Positions 17,260 through 26,403 of a stretch of DNA of 64,000 nucleotides are shown piece after piece; position 1 is the stretch's first letter, and each line of letters begins with the position of its first letter. This DNA comes from CAZCQG01 sp964500775 (lineage in GTDB: Bacteria; Campylobacterota; Campylobacteria; Campylobacterales; CAZCQG01): assembly GCA_964500775.1 (NCBI GenBank), contig CAZCQG010000001.1, positions 39,189 to 103,188 on the forward strand, written 5' to 3'. The notes beneath the pieces are model-generated. The model did no database searches, was not told where the DNA came from, and saw nothing but the letters and a program-made list of their open reading frames with translations. The position numbers and the translations under genes are program-made.

Positions 17260-17730
17260 ATGAATCTGTATAATATCAATAAACACAAAACTAACATAAG
17301 TCCGCCAAAAAGGGAAGATATGGTCGAGGTCATCAAAGAAGCCTATAAACAATCATTTAAAAACACCTTTGAAATAGACCTTTTAGAGTCTGAAGAGGGG
17401 ATATTTGAGGGGTATGTTTCGTCCATAAAAGCGATTAAAAACGGTATCGAAGAGGAGATATTTTTTATTTTTTCCAAAGAGATGCTTTTGTGCGTTTCGG
17501 GTATCTTATTGATGGATCATAATCCCGATGAAAATACCTTGGGGGATTTGTGCAAAGAGCTAGCCAATATCGTCGTGGGTGTCGCCAAAGTGGTTGCGAG
17601 CGATATGGGGATCGATTTTCACATCTCTACGCCGACATTTTTGGGTATCACTTCCGTACAGCCGCACGACAGGCTTTCATTGTCCTACATACACGAAGGT
17701 GCGACGTGTACCACTATTTTAGGAAGATAA
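17260..17730 (+). CDS. CheX/CheC-like chemotaxis phosphatase-like protein
   Basis: A 156-residue protein of the CheC/CheX/FliY class. The segment CKELANIVVGVAKVVA contains Glu100 and Asn103 in the ExxN arrangement used by CheX-type phosphatases to dephosphorylate CheY. The later Gly/Thr-rich part (PTFLGITSV) also fits. Only one ExxN motif is visible, as in CheX rather than CheC. The ATG at 17260 has no clear ribosome site; an internal ATG at 17320 preceded by GGGAAG is an alternative. It sits four bases before fliN, which supports a motility role. Confidence 0.75.
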   Translation: MNLYNINKHKTNISPPKREDMVEVIKEAYKQSFKNTFEIDLLESEEGIFEGYVSSIKAIKNGIEEEIFFIFSKEMLLCVSGILLMDHNPDENTLGDLCKELANIVVGVAKVVASDMGIDFHISTPTFLGITSVQPHDRLSLSYIHEGATCTTILGR

Positions 17731-17734
17731 GCAG

Positions 17735-18076
17735 ATGGATGAAGAATTAGACGAACACGAACAGAGGAAAGAGAAAGAGCTCTCTAGATACCTAGAAGAG
17801 ATCATCCATAACTACACGGGTCTCCTCGATATGGAGGTTCTTTTTACCGCGGAGCTAGGCTCTACGAGGCTCACGCTAAAAGAGATTCTGCGATTTGAAA
17901 AAGGAACTATCATCGATCTCCAAAAACCCGCAGGCGAGAGCGTCGAAAACTTCGTCAACGGCAGAATCATCGGCAAAGGGGAAGTGATGGTCTATGAAAA
18001 AAACCTTGCCATCAGGATAAACGAGATACTCGATTCCAATGCCATTATCTATTACCTCACTAGAGAGAAGGGATGA
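17735..18076 (+). CDS. fliN: Flagellar motor switch protein FliN
   Basis: A 113-residue C-ring protein. An acidic helical N-terminus is followed by the SpoA fold: MEVLFTAELGSTRLTLKEILRFEKGTIIDLQKPAGESVENFVNGRIIGKGEVMVYE, then LAIRINEIL. It builds the cytoplasmic switch ring with FliM/FliG, none of which is in this window. The ATG of the next gene overlaps its stop, indicating coupled translation with FliO. Confidence 0.95.
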   Translation: MDEELDEHEQRKEKELSRYLEEIIHNYTGLLDMEVLFTAELGSTRLTLKEILRFEKGTIIDLQKPAGESVENFVNGRIIGKGEVMVYEKNLAIRINEILDSNAIIYYLTREKG

Positions 18077-18948
18077 TCTTGAGATTCCTTTTCCTCCTCA
18101 CTTTTTTCGCACTATTTTCATACGCTATCAATATCAACGAAGCAAACGTCTATGAGCGCACTAACCGAATAGACGTGATGCTCTCCTTTGATGCCCCTTT
18201 TGATGGGATAATATCTCAAAAAAAAGAGGATACTTTTTTAGTCGTACAGCTCAAAGACGTCGCTATCAAAGAAAAAATGGAGAAGCAGCTCTCTTCGATA
18301 GGAATCACAAGCATAAAGATTTTTACCGAAGCAAGCGATAGTTATATCTTTATCCAAAAAAGCTCCAATATCGCTATCACTGCCTCAAAAAGCGCTGCGG
18401 GTTACGGGCTGCGTCTCCGTATCACCCAAATAGCCGCGGATGACACGAAGAACACCGACGTTACCGCGCAAAATACCGCTACGCCGGCAACCGAAACTCC
18501 CAAGCAAAAAAACACGGAGCTAAAAGACCTCCTCAAAAGTGACGAGATAGACTATCAAGCATACCTCACCGTTTTAGCTATTTTGGCGGTACTGCTCATC
18601 GTCCTCCTTATAGTAAAAAGAAAAGTGGTCAAGCCTGCTCCGAAAAGCGCGAAAGGAAGTTGGCTTTTTCAGAAAGGGGAGATCGAAGTGGACGGAGTCA
18701 AAATAATTTCCCAAAAAAATATAGACGTGAAAAATAGAGCGGTCGTTTTTGAAGCCGACGGCATACGTTACTTTGTCATCATAGGTGCAAACGGCATATC
18801 GGTACTCGACAAGCGACCCAAGGACTACAAGGGAAACAGCAATAGGTTTGATACGTATCTCAATGAAAACAGAGAGCGTCTCGACAACTATATGGGAGAA
18901 CTCGGAAGACTAGAGAACTACAAACAAAAAGCGAGCGGCAACTACTAA
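18073..18948 (+). CDS. fliO: FliO-like flagellar export protein with long periplasmic domain
   Basis: A 291-residue protein with a signal peptide (about 1-18), a periplasmic AMIN-like beta domain (about 20-120), a linker rich in Thr/Ala/Pro, one membrane helix (about 164-182, VLAILAVLLIVLLIV) and a cytoplasmic part with WLFQKGEIEVDGVKI and GIRYFVIIGANGISVLD. The size is much larger than enterobacterial FliO but matches the Helicobacter protein identified as FliO, which likewise follows fliN. FliO helps assemble the FliP/Q/R export gate. The call rests mainly on gene order and topology. Confidence 0.7.
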   Translation: MILRFLFLLTFFALFSYAININEANVYERTNRIDVMLSFDAPFDGIISQKKEDTFLVVQLKDVAIKEKMEKQLSSIGITSIKIFTEASDSYIFIQKSSNIAITASKSAAGYGLRLRITQIAADDTKNTDVTAQNTATPATETPKQKNTELKDLLKSDEIDYQAYLTVLAILAVLLIVLLIVKRKVVKPAPKSAKGSWLFQKGEIEVDGVKIISQKNIDVKNRAVVFEADGIRYFVIIGANGISVLDKRPKDYKGNSNRFDTYLNENRERLDNYMGELGRLENYKQKASGNY

Positions 18949-18959
18949 CTCCCTAATCA

Positions 18960-19712
18960 ATGAAAAGATTATCGCTATCGCTTGTCGCCTCGCTACTACT
19001 CCATATCCTTCTTCTGTACCTTTTCATCTATGGGCTTCCCGATATAAAGATCAAAGACGATACCGCAAAAAAACGGGTAAAACTCGATCTTAGCTCTATC
19101 CAAGCGCAGAAACAAGCTCCGCCGCCGATGCTGCCGACCCAACCTCAAGAACCTGTACAAAAACAGGAGATTCCAAAGGAGCAGCCGCAGCCCAAACCGC
19201 CGCTAGAAAAAAAGATGCCGCAAAAAGAGGTGCAAAAAGAAGAGGCAAAAAAAGCATTCAAGAAAGAATCCAAGAAAGAGGACATCAACACCACAAAAAT
19301 TACCGAAGCGCCCAAGCCACCGCCAAAAAATAGCGGTCCGACACTAAGCGCCATAAACAGCTCATACAAAAATACACTCGTAGAAGAACTCTATAAAGAT
19401 GAGTTTGACACCTACACCGACGGACAAAAAGAGTTTATCAAAAACTCACTTGATGACATCGGACGCATCACTCAAAAATACCTCCGCTATCCCGATGTAG
19501 CGGGGAGGCTTGGACAGCAAGGACGCAGCACGATAGAGTTTTACCTCCATCCAAACGGCGACATCTCCGACCTCAAACTCATCGGCAGTTCAGGATACGC
19601 GCTCCTAGATAGAAACTCCATCCACACCATAAAAACAGCCTACAAAGACTACCCGCGCCCAAGCGAAACGACCAAGATTCGCATCTACGTCTACTATAAG
19701 ATAATGCCTTAA
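18960..19712 (+). CDS. TonB-like energy transducer
   Basis: A 250-residue TonB-type protein. One N-terminal membrane helix (about 6-26, SLVASLLLHILLLYLFIYG) contains a His, as is typical of TonB. A long Pro/Lys/Gln/Glu-rich spacer (about 45-125) spans the periplasm. The C-terminal domain (about 165-250) has GQQGRSTIEFYLHPNGDISDLKLIGSSGYALLD, the usual TonB-C strand pattern. No ExbB/ExbD pair is directly adjacent, but a related channel pair lies at 26.4-28.3 kb on the other strand. It ends the plus-strand run, one base from the convergent Cdd1-like gene. Confidence 0.9.
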   Translation: MKRLSLSLVASLLLHILLLYLFIYGLPDIKIKDDTAKKRVKLDLSSIQAQKQAPPPMLPTQPQEPVQKQEIPKEQPQPKPPLEKKMPQKEVQKEEAKKAFKKESKKEDINTTKITEAPKPPPKNSGPTLSAINSSYKNTLVEELYKDEFDTYTDGQKEFIKNSLDDIGRITQKYLRYPDVAGRLGQQGRSTIEFYLHPNGDISDLKLIGSSGYALLDRNSIHTIKTAYKDYPRPSETTKIRIYVYYKIMP

Positions 19713-19713
19713 G

Positions 19714-20031
19714 CTATAAAAACATCGCCGTATTGTGCGTGTCACGTTCCGCTAGAATCGTCTTTCTTTTTTCGGTGTATTCCCACCACGCTTTGGGTGG
19801 ATTGCCGTCCATAAAATCTACTATCGAGAGAAATACGTCTAGCACGCAGGGGTCTTGTTTTGCGGCGGTTTTTTCGCAGAGGGATCGATAGAGTTCATAG
19901 GGGTCTTGACCTATGAGCATTTCAGGGGAAGTGATTCCGATTAGTTCTAGGTCTTGCGCGATACTTGTGCCGATATTCGGGAGGTCTGTGAGTTTTTTTG
20001 CGGTTTCTCTTTTTGCTTTAGCAGGATTCAT
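19714..20031 (-). CDS. Cdd1-family helix-hairpin-helix protein
   Basis: A 105-residue protein resembling the 'pathogenicity locus' Cdd1 family: KLTDLPNIGTSIAQDLELIGI is a helix-hairpin-helix, followed by the conserved GQDPYELYRSLCEK and QDPCVLDVFLSIVDFMDG, then PKAWWEYTEKRK. The biochemical role is not established; the hairpin motif suggests nucleic-acid contact. It follows the Sel1 gene by two bases, so it is probably co-transcribed at the end of the minus-strand run. Confidence 0.8.
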   Translation of the reverse strand: MNPAKAKRETAKKLTDLPNIGTSIAQDLELIGITSPEMLIGQDPYELYRSLCEKTAAKQDPCVLDVFLSIVDFMDGNPPKAWWEYTEKRKTILAERDTHNTAMFL

Positions 20032-20033
20032 AG

Positions 20034-21011
20034 CTACTCCTCCTTTTGTTTAAAAAAGCTCCTCTTTTCATTGTACTCTCTTTCCAAAAAATTAGCGGCG
20101 TAGACATAGCCGTTCTCTTTTGCTTTTCGCATCCAAAAATAGGCTCTATCTTTATCCATCGCTACGCCGTATCCGTTGAAATAAAAGAGTCCGAGATAGT
20201 ACTGCGCCTTTCCGTACTCTTTTGATGCTGCCTCGAAATACCAAAAAAGCGCTTTCTCGTAGCTCTGCTCTACAAGCTCGCCGCTTCTGTAAAAGTCCGC
20301 CAGTTGTGTTTGAGCGAAGTGATTCCCTTTTTGTGCCGAGAAGTTGAGCCAATAGAGTGCTTGGTCATAGTCTTTTTTTCCCAAATCACCCGAATAGTAC
20401 ATAAGTGCGATATTAAACGCCGCGACATCATCGCCCGCTTCCGCCCCTTTTTGATACCACTCATATGCTTTTTGGACATCCTTTTTCGTGCCGTATCCGA
20501 AATAATAGAGTCTCGCGAGATTATTTTGTGCGGCAGTAAATCCGCTTTGCGCCGCTTTCTCATACCAAAAAAATGCATTTTTAAGAGATTCTTCGTGCAA
20601 GACATCTTTTTCATACATCATCGCGAGATTGTATTGCGCTATGTAGTACCCCTCGCTTGCGGCTATCTCATAAAGGTGCATAGCCTCTTTGGAGTTTTTG
20701 CTCACTCCGATTCCTAGTTCGTAATGTCTCGCAAGCGCATTGAGCGCTTTTGAATGTTTTTGTTTCGCCGCTTTTTCTAGCCAAAAAATAACCTCGGGGA
20801 GATTTTTCTCTACCCCTAGCCCTTTCTCGTATAATAGTGCGAGATTGTATTGGGAATGCGCATCGCCCTCTTTGGCGAGCTGCAAAAAGAGCTCGTACGC
20901 TTTTTTATACTCTTTACTCTCAAACAATTTGACGGCAGTCTTAAAGTCGCTCGCACAAAGAAAAGTGACCGCTAGCAATAGCGATAATAACCCTCTAACC
21001 TTCAACATCAA
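20034..21011 (-). CDS. Sel1-repeat (SLR) periplasmic protein
   Basis: A 325-residue protein with a signal peptide ending near FLCASDF. About eight Sel1-like repeats of about 36 residues follow, each of the form A..G...AQYNLA.LYE.G.GV.K....A..W..KAA, for example HSQYNLALLYEKGLGVEKN. Such repeats form helical solenoids that bind other proteins; in Helicobacter similar proteins are secreted and Cys-rich, but this one is not. The start overlaps the end of the upstream gene by 17 bases. The partner is unknown. Confidence 0.88.
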   Translation of the reverse strand: MMLKVRGLLSLLLAVTFLCASDFKTAVKLFESKEYKKAYELFLQLAKEGDAHSQYNLALLYEKGLGVEKNLPEVIFWLEKAAKQKHSKALNALARHYELGIGVSKNSKEAMHLYEIAASEGYYIAQYNLAMMYEKDVLHEESLKNAFFWYEKAAQSGFTAAQNNLARLYYFGYGTKKDVQKAYEWYQKGAEAGDDVAAFNIALMYYSGDLGKKDYDQALYWLNFSAQKGNHFAQTQLADFYRSGELVEQSYEKALFWYFEAASKEYGKAQYYLGLFYFNGYGVAMDKDRAYFWMRKAKENGYVYAANFLEREYNEKRSFFKQKEE

Positions 21012-21504
21012 TCCCGCTCTCGATGTTTCCCTCGTCTCGCTTTACGCCGCTAGAAAACTCATCCTCTATCGTGCAGTTAATATCGCTTGTCGCGTTGTGT
21101 TCGATGGTTTTTAATTTTTGTTCGAGCTTTACCCAAAACGCCTTGTGTTCATCTTCGGGAGCATCTTTTGCCCCGATTTTTTCTTCGCCGTAAGAGTTTT
21201 TTATGGTGAGCATCGCCATAGTGCCGCAGTTATCGCCGTCCACGCTAAGATTGTAATCTTTTTGCCAAACAACGTTTAAAAAAGTCTTTATGTCGGCAAC
21301 TTCGATTCTGTCTCTGTACGAATCGATCATATATTCATACGCCTTGGGACTGCCGAATACTTTTTTTCCCGCGAGCAATACCTCGTCCTTCGTGTAAGAA
21401 TCAAAGTATCTGCACGTCATAAAACCCGAAGCGTTGCTTTCGTTATTTTCATTCCCAAAAAGGGTGCTCGCCAACAAAAGTACGAAAAAATATACGATTC
21501 TCAT
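20995..21504 (-). CDS. Unknown periplasmic protein
   Basis: A 169-residue protein with a signal peptide (about 1-17, MRIVYFFVLLLASTLFG). The mature part has three Cys (TCRYFDSY, DNCGTMAM, DINCTIEDE) and an acidic C-terminus. I do not recognise a family. It lies just after the assembly gap that cuts the LapD-like gene, and its ribosome site is in the gap. I looked for the Cys-His-Asp pattern of LapG proteases and did not find it. It overlaps the Sel1 gene start by 17 bases. Confidence 0.65.
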   Translation of the reverse strand: MRIVYFFVLLLASTLFGNENNESNASGFMTCRYFDSYTKDEVLLAGKKVFGSPKAYEYMIDSYRDRIEVADIKTFLNVVWQKDYNLSVDGDNCGTMAMLTIKNSYGEEKIGAKDAPEDEHKAFWVKLEQKLKTIEHNATSDINCTIEDEFSSGVKRDEGNIESGIDVEG

Positions 21505-21509
21505 CCAAG

Positions 21510-21609
21510 NNNNNNNNNNNNNNNNNNNNNNNNNNNNNNNNNNNNNNNNNNNNNNNNNNNNNNNNNNNNNNNNNNNNNNNNNNNNNNNNNNNNNNNNNNN
21601 NNNNNNNNN
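21510..21609. other. Assembly gap (100 N) between the LapD-like gene and the next gene
   Basis: A run of 100 N of unknown true length. Unlike the sucC gap it has no long shared flank (only CATCCAAG, 8 bases, which may be chance). Real sequence is missing here: at least the last residues of the LapD-like protein and possibly a gene. Confidence 0.97.
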
Positions 21610-23758
21610 AGATACTCACGGCATCCAAGCCGATATTGCGGCACATCTCGATGTCTTTGGCATCTTTGATGCTATCACCTATGATAATAACATTATTGGA
21701 CTGCCCGTAGTTTACCACCGTTCTTAAGAAATGTTTCTTCTCTTTGTCTTTTTCGAGTGCGACCGTGTAGTCTTTGCTTATCCTCAAATAATCTAGCTCA
21801 AGTGCTTCGAGCTCCTTGATACTAAAATCTTTAGAGCTGTATCGCTTCAACATCACTTTAGCTTTAAACCTATGCATCTCTTGAGCAAAGTTTTTAAATA
21901 TCTCCGAATTCGTAGAGACGTTATATGAAGTCATGGTAAATATCATTTTTCTTGCCGTAAATTCATCATACACGAAAATGGAGTGTAGCCACGTAACAAA
22001 CTCCGAATCTTTAAGCGAGTACATCGATAAGTTTACCGCTATGCTGTAAGGGACGGAGTTGCTTTTGATATACTCGATCACTCTTTCGATGATGATTTTA
22101 TCAAATTTCGGTGCCATACCGATTTTTTCCGCCACGGAGATAAATACGCTAATGACGAATTTCTCACCGTTTTTATCGACGAGCTGCGGCATAGCCTCTT
22201 TTATGATCACCGCTCCGCTGCTATCATCCAAGCTCTTCGTGTCAAACCCGTACACGACATCCAAGGTTTTGTTTTCAATGATTTCCCGCACGCTTTTTTC
22301 GAGCTTGTTAAATTTATCTATCACCTCTAGCGGGCTAATGACGTGATAACATTTTTCACCCTCTTTTGCGAGTGTATACGCCTCTTTGGTGCTTTTGAGT
22401 ATCGAATCGATCGTGCCGTATCTATCAAACGGAACAAAGCAAAAATAGACGAGTTGCTCTTTGACTTCGTATCTCTGTGCCAATTCATCAAGTTCGTTTT
22501 TGAGTGCGTCGCTAAACTCGTTTATACTCTCTTCGGGTTGGTCTTTTATGATTAGGGCAAATTCCGAACCGAAGAATCTATACAATGTCGCGTCTAAAAA
22601 ATTACTCTCATAAAATTTATTTTGTATGACGTTGGCAAACTCCTCGATAAGATGGTTTGCTAACGCCACGCCGTGCTCCTTGGTAAAGCCGCCGAGCGCT
22701 TCGATTTTGATAGAGCCGACAAACCCCTCCGCTCCTACGATAAACATATTTTTGAGATCAAGCTCGAAGACTTTTTGATTCGGTAGCCCCGTCAAGTCAT
22801 CGGTAAAGACTTTACGCTCCAACGTCTCTTTGTTGATATTGAGTTCATTGACGACGGATGTGTACTTTCTCAAAATTTTATTGAGTGAAACAAGTATCTC
22901 ATCGATTTGAGGGTGCCCCAAAGAGAGGGTAGATTCGGCTTGCACGACCATATTGTTTTCTAGCGTCTCTTGGACGATATTTTTTAATGAGGCGATGTGT
23001 TTTTTTATCGCCGTTATTTTAAAAGAGATATAGGCGATGACCACCAAAAGGAGCAAAATAAAAACCGAGTGTGCATAGTTTTCGATAAATCTCGCATACA
23101 GCTCCTCGGTGTCGGCGACAAGTGAGGAGTTGTCTATCATATACTCCATCTCCGCAATTTTTCCGTCAAGATAGATAAGATCGGTCTTTTTGAGTTTTTC
23201 CTCGTGCAGATACCCCAATGTATCCACACCGACCCCCGACCCCTCGTAAAAGAAATTGATCTTGGAGACGATATTAAGAATCTCCCCCTCTTTATAAAGT
23301 ACTGCGCGCACAAAGATACCGTTAGCTACGTCAAAACCGTTTTGAGCGTTTAATCGAAATAACGAGGGGCTTTCTTGTTCGATGATACCGTTTCTCGCAT
23401 CCGTAGAGACTTCACCTATGAGCCATCCGGCACTTTTCGGAAAGTTTGAGTTGAGGATAAGATTGTCTTTGGAGAAAAGGAGCCGATCAAAAGTGATCCT
23501 AATAAACTTTATATCGGTTTGCGCCATTATCGTGCCGATTAGAGAATCTATCTCTTGGCTACTTCTATTTAAAAGCGCAGTCTGCAAAAATAGCGCACTA
23601 GAGGAGACCTCTTTGGCATTATGGGCTTCAAACCGCAAAAGAAGTTCGTTTTTCGAAGTTTCGTAAAAATATTTAAATAGTCCGGAAACAAGAATCGTCG
23701 CGACTAAAAATAGCGCCGATAGCTTTATCTCAATCGAGAACTTCACTACTTTGTCCAT
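21610..23758 (-). CDS. LapD-like c-di-GMP receptor with degenerate GGDEF and EAL domains (3' end in gap)
   Basis: About 716 visible residues. There is an N-terminal membrane helix (about 11-30), a periplasmic region (about 31-215), a second helix (about 225-245, VFILLLLVVIAYISF), a coiled linker, a GGDEF domain (from TDDLTGLPNQKVFELD) and an EAL domain. The GGDEF active site reads FGSEF, and the catalytic EAL residues are replaced (VVYGFDTKS), so both enzymes are probably dead and the protein binds c-di-GMP as a receptor. In Lap systems LapD controls adhesin release. The ATG at 23758 is inside the TolC fusion gene end (overlap 29 bases). The last residues are lost in the gap. Confidence 0.85.
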
Positions 23759-26387
23759 CCGTCGTATCACCCTCTACGACCTCTTCTAGATAGCGTTTAT
23801 GCACCCAGCCTTTCCCCATCTCGACCCAACTACTATTCTCCGACACGGCGCATAGTGCCGTCCCTTTCGCGAGCTGAAAAAGGACTCTTGCTTTGAGGCT
23901 CGGTATTGAGCGTACGTTCAATCTATCTACCGTTACGGTGTAGCATTTTGACGAAGGATTGATATTGGTGTCCTCAATGTCGCTCGTATCTATGCTCTTT
24001 ACCTCCGTCGAAGAGCTTTCGGAGACTTGCTCAAACTCCGGAGCTTCCAAATAAAACGACGGTGTGCCTAGCGCTACGTCATCGTACTTCAAATAGAGCG
24101 ATCTTTTCTCTTCGATCCTCTCTATAATAGGATAGTATTTCTCTTTGGTTTGTTTTGATATTTTCGTCATCGCGGCACTCGCCTCTTGGTAAGTATCAAA
24201 TACACCATAAAGGATTTTTATCCATTCTCTGTTTTCACCGTATCTAAATATCAAAGATTCTTTAGTGATATTCTCATCTATCTGCAATCTGATCGCGTCA
24301 TCCAAACTGCTCAATGTTACGAGGTTTATCGTAAACGCGTTATTGTCGGAATTGAGGAATCTCACCTTGAAATCCTCGTCGGTAAAATACGGCTTCGGAG
24401 GCTTCGGTGCCATTTTGATTGTTTTGGTCTCGATTATCTCTTTTGGTCTTAGCTCATCAAACCCTTCTAGCGATTTTTTGTATAGCTCTTTCAAGGTCTT
24501 TAGCTGTACGACTTTATATTCTTTACCTTCGACTTTTTGCATCCTCTCTAAGTTGACGTTTGCTATATCTTCCTCTTTGAAGATTCCGTAACCGATGGCG
24601 TTTTTGATCTTGAAGTCCTTAAAAATATCGACGACAAAAGTTTGCTTCGTGAGATTGTGCTCTCTTGCAAACCCAAACGCGTCATACATCGAATCAAAGT
24701 CGCTGATATAGAGGGTGTAATGACTATCAAGCCCATCGAGGAACTTGTCTTTAAAAGCGAGAATATCCTCTAGCGTGTCGGGCTTGACACCCTCTTTGTT
24801 GAATTTCTTTTGCCCGAATACCCCTATGTCTATCCCTTTTTGTTTCAAGGTGTTGTCTTTGGCGTTGTACTTGCTTCTGCTAAAGTCGATAAAATCCTCC
24901 CTTGTCGGGTCTAACTCGAAATATTTTGCCAATCCGCCTGTTTCAAACAACAGTTTAAAATAGTCGTTAAATCTATTTTCGTAGTATTCGACTAGCGAGA
25001 CTTGGGCGGTGTTGAGCTGTCTTTGTGCGGTCAGAAGGGTTTGCAAATCCTGCTCGCCGCTCCTAAAAGCTTCCCAATACGATTCGACCGTGACCTTGGA
25101 AGATTCTACCTCTTGGATCGTGCTATCGATCGAACTCTCTAGGGCATTGAGCGACTGATGGAGGTTTGAGATGATCCATTTGAGCTTCCGTTTCTCTTCT
25201 TCTATCTTAAACTGCGTCTCTCTGATGCTGCTATAGGAGTTGAGAATCTTATTAGAATCTTTGCCGCCGTTGTAGAGATTATATTTTGCGGTGAGGGTGA
25301 CTTTATTGGAATCTTGTCCGTAAAACTCTTCTGCAGGAACGTCTTTATTATAAATCTTTGTATGCGAGACTTCTAGATCGACCTTCGGCAAAAACTCCGA
25401 TTTTGCGCTTTTGAGTTTGTATTTTTCAGATTCTATCGTGAGGAGGTAGCTTACGATATTGAGATTCTGCTGTTCTCCTTTTTTGAGTAGACTTTCTAAA
25501 GAATCTATCTTGATCTCAAAATCGTATTCGTAAGGTATGGTGTATTTGAAGTCTTCCCCTGCGATATACTCGTAGTATTTGAGCGCTTCGACAAACTTCG
25601 AGTTGGTTTTACTAAGCTTGGATTCTGCATTCGCTACGCTTGCTTTTATGGAGCTTATATCTCCGATAGATGCCGCACCTAGGTCATACTTCGTGCTCAC
25701 TATCTCTAGGATTTTCTGGAGCATCTCCATACTTTGATTGGAGACCGCCAGTGCTTGATACGAAAATACTACGCCGAAATAGGCTTTTATCGCCTCTTGT
25801 ATTTTTTCGCTTATCGCCAACTCAAATCTATTTTTTGCGACCTCAAGACTCTTTTTCAAACCTCGAATCTTGCTCTCCGTCGCGCCGCCTGCGTAGAGGT
25901 TTTGTTTCAAAGTCAAAGTGACGGTCTTGTCGCTAAAAGCGTGTTTTCCGGTATCTATGCCGTCATCGCTAGGATTCTTCTTGGTTCTTGCGTTGCTGTA
26001 TTCCAAATCCACGATGGGTTTATATCCCGCATACGCATCATCGAGGTCTAGCTGCGCTCGGCGCACTTTCTCGCGTGCTGCTTTTATGGCGTAGCTATTT
26101 GAGACGGTCTCTAAAACAACGTCCAGTAAAGTGACCCCTTTAAACTCGCTAATATCTATATCTTTATTGGGGAGAAATCCTTTTTTTGCGGGAGCGGTCG
26201 GCTCCGTGAAGGTTTCGGTTATTATGGGTTCAGCCATCTGCTGTATGAGCTGCATCCCTTTTTCTTCGTTTGAAATTGTGCCGTTTGTCTCCATAGTCGT
26301 TGTTGCGTTGTCTTCCGCAAAAGCAAAGTAGCCTGATAGCAAAAAGAGAATCAAAAGGAATCTCAAAAAACTTGAACTATGCACCAT
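23730..26387 (-). CDS. TolC-like outer-membrane channel fused to SPOR-like and SH3 domains
   Basis: An 885-residue protein, roughly twice the usual TolC length. A signal peptide (about 1-24) and short Thr-rich linker lead into the TolC fold (about 75-490): two related halves, each with a long helix pair and strands containing QNLYAGG and YNLYNGG. Next come two regions resembling SPOR peptidoglycan-binding domains (HYTLYISDFDSMYDAFGFA, about 565-600; WIKILYGVFDTYQEASAAM, about 745-775). A bacterial SH3 domain ends the protein (about 815-870, DRLNVRSIPSLKARV). It should be the exit channel for the giant adhesin. Peptidoglycan anchoring is inferred. Confidence 0.85.
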   Translation of the reverse strand: MVHSSSFLRFLLILFLLSGYFAFAEDNATTTMETNGTISNEEKGMQLIQQMAEPIITETFTEPTAPAKKGFLPNKDIDISEFKGVTLLDVVLETVSNSYAIKAAREKVRRAQLDLDDAYAGYKPIVDLEYSNARTKKNPSDDGIDTGKHAFSDKTVTLTLKQNLYAGGATESKIRGLKKSLEVAKNRFELAISEKIQEAIKAYFGVVFSYQALAVSNQSMEMLQKILEIVSTKYDLGAASIGDISSIKASVANAESKLSKTNSKFVEALKYYEYIAGEDFKYTIPYEYDFEIKIDSLESLLKKGEQQNLNIVSYLLTIESEKYKLKSAKSEFLPKVDLEVSHTKIYNKDVPAEEFYGQDSNKVTLTAKYNLYNGGKDSNKILNSYSSIRETQFKIEEEKRKLKWIISNLHQSLNALESSIDSTIQEVESSKVTVESYWEAFRSGEQDLQTLLTAQRQLNTAQVSLVEYYENRFNDYFKLLFETGGLAKYFELDPTREDFIDFSRSKYNAKDNTLKQKGIDIGVFGQKKFNKEGVKPDTLEDILAFKDKFLDGLDSHYTLYISDFDSMYDAFGFAREHNLTKQTFVVDIFKDFKIKNAIGYGIFKEEDIANVNLERMQKVEGKEYKVVQLKTLKELYKKSLEGFDELRPKEIIETKTIKMAPKPPKPYFTDEDFKVRFLNSDNNAFTINLVTLSSLDDAIRLQIDENITKESLIFRYGENREWIKILYGVFDTYQEASAAMTKISKQTKEKYYPIIERIEEKRSLYLKYDDVALGTPSFYLEAPEFEQVSESSSTEVKSIDTSDIEDTNINPSSKCYTVTVDRLNVRSIPSLKARVLFQLAKGTALCAVSENSSWVEMGKGWVHKRYLEEVVEGDTTDGQSSEVLD

Positions 26388-26403
26388 CAGACACGCAACC
26401 TGC

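Noticed and set aside
20995..21504. Possible LapG protease beside the LapD-like gene
   Set aside because: The protein has three Cys, but not the LapG pattern with a Cys followed by Glu/Asp, then His and Asp, and it is not similar in length or order of motifs.
21502..21629. CATCCAAG on both sides of the second gap as a contig overlap
   Set aside because: Eight bases is too short to indicate an overlap, and joining there would give no proper end to the LapD-like protein.
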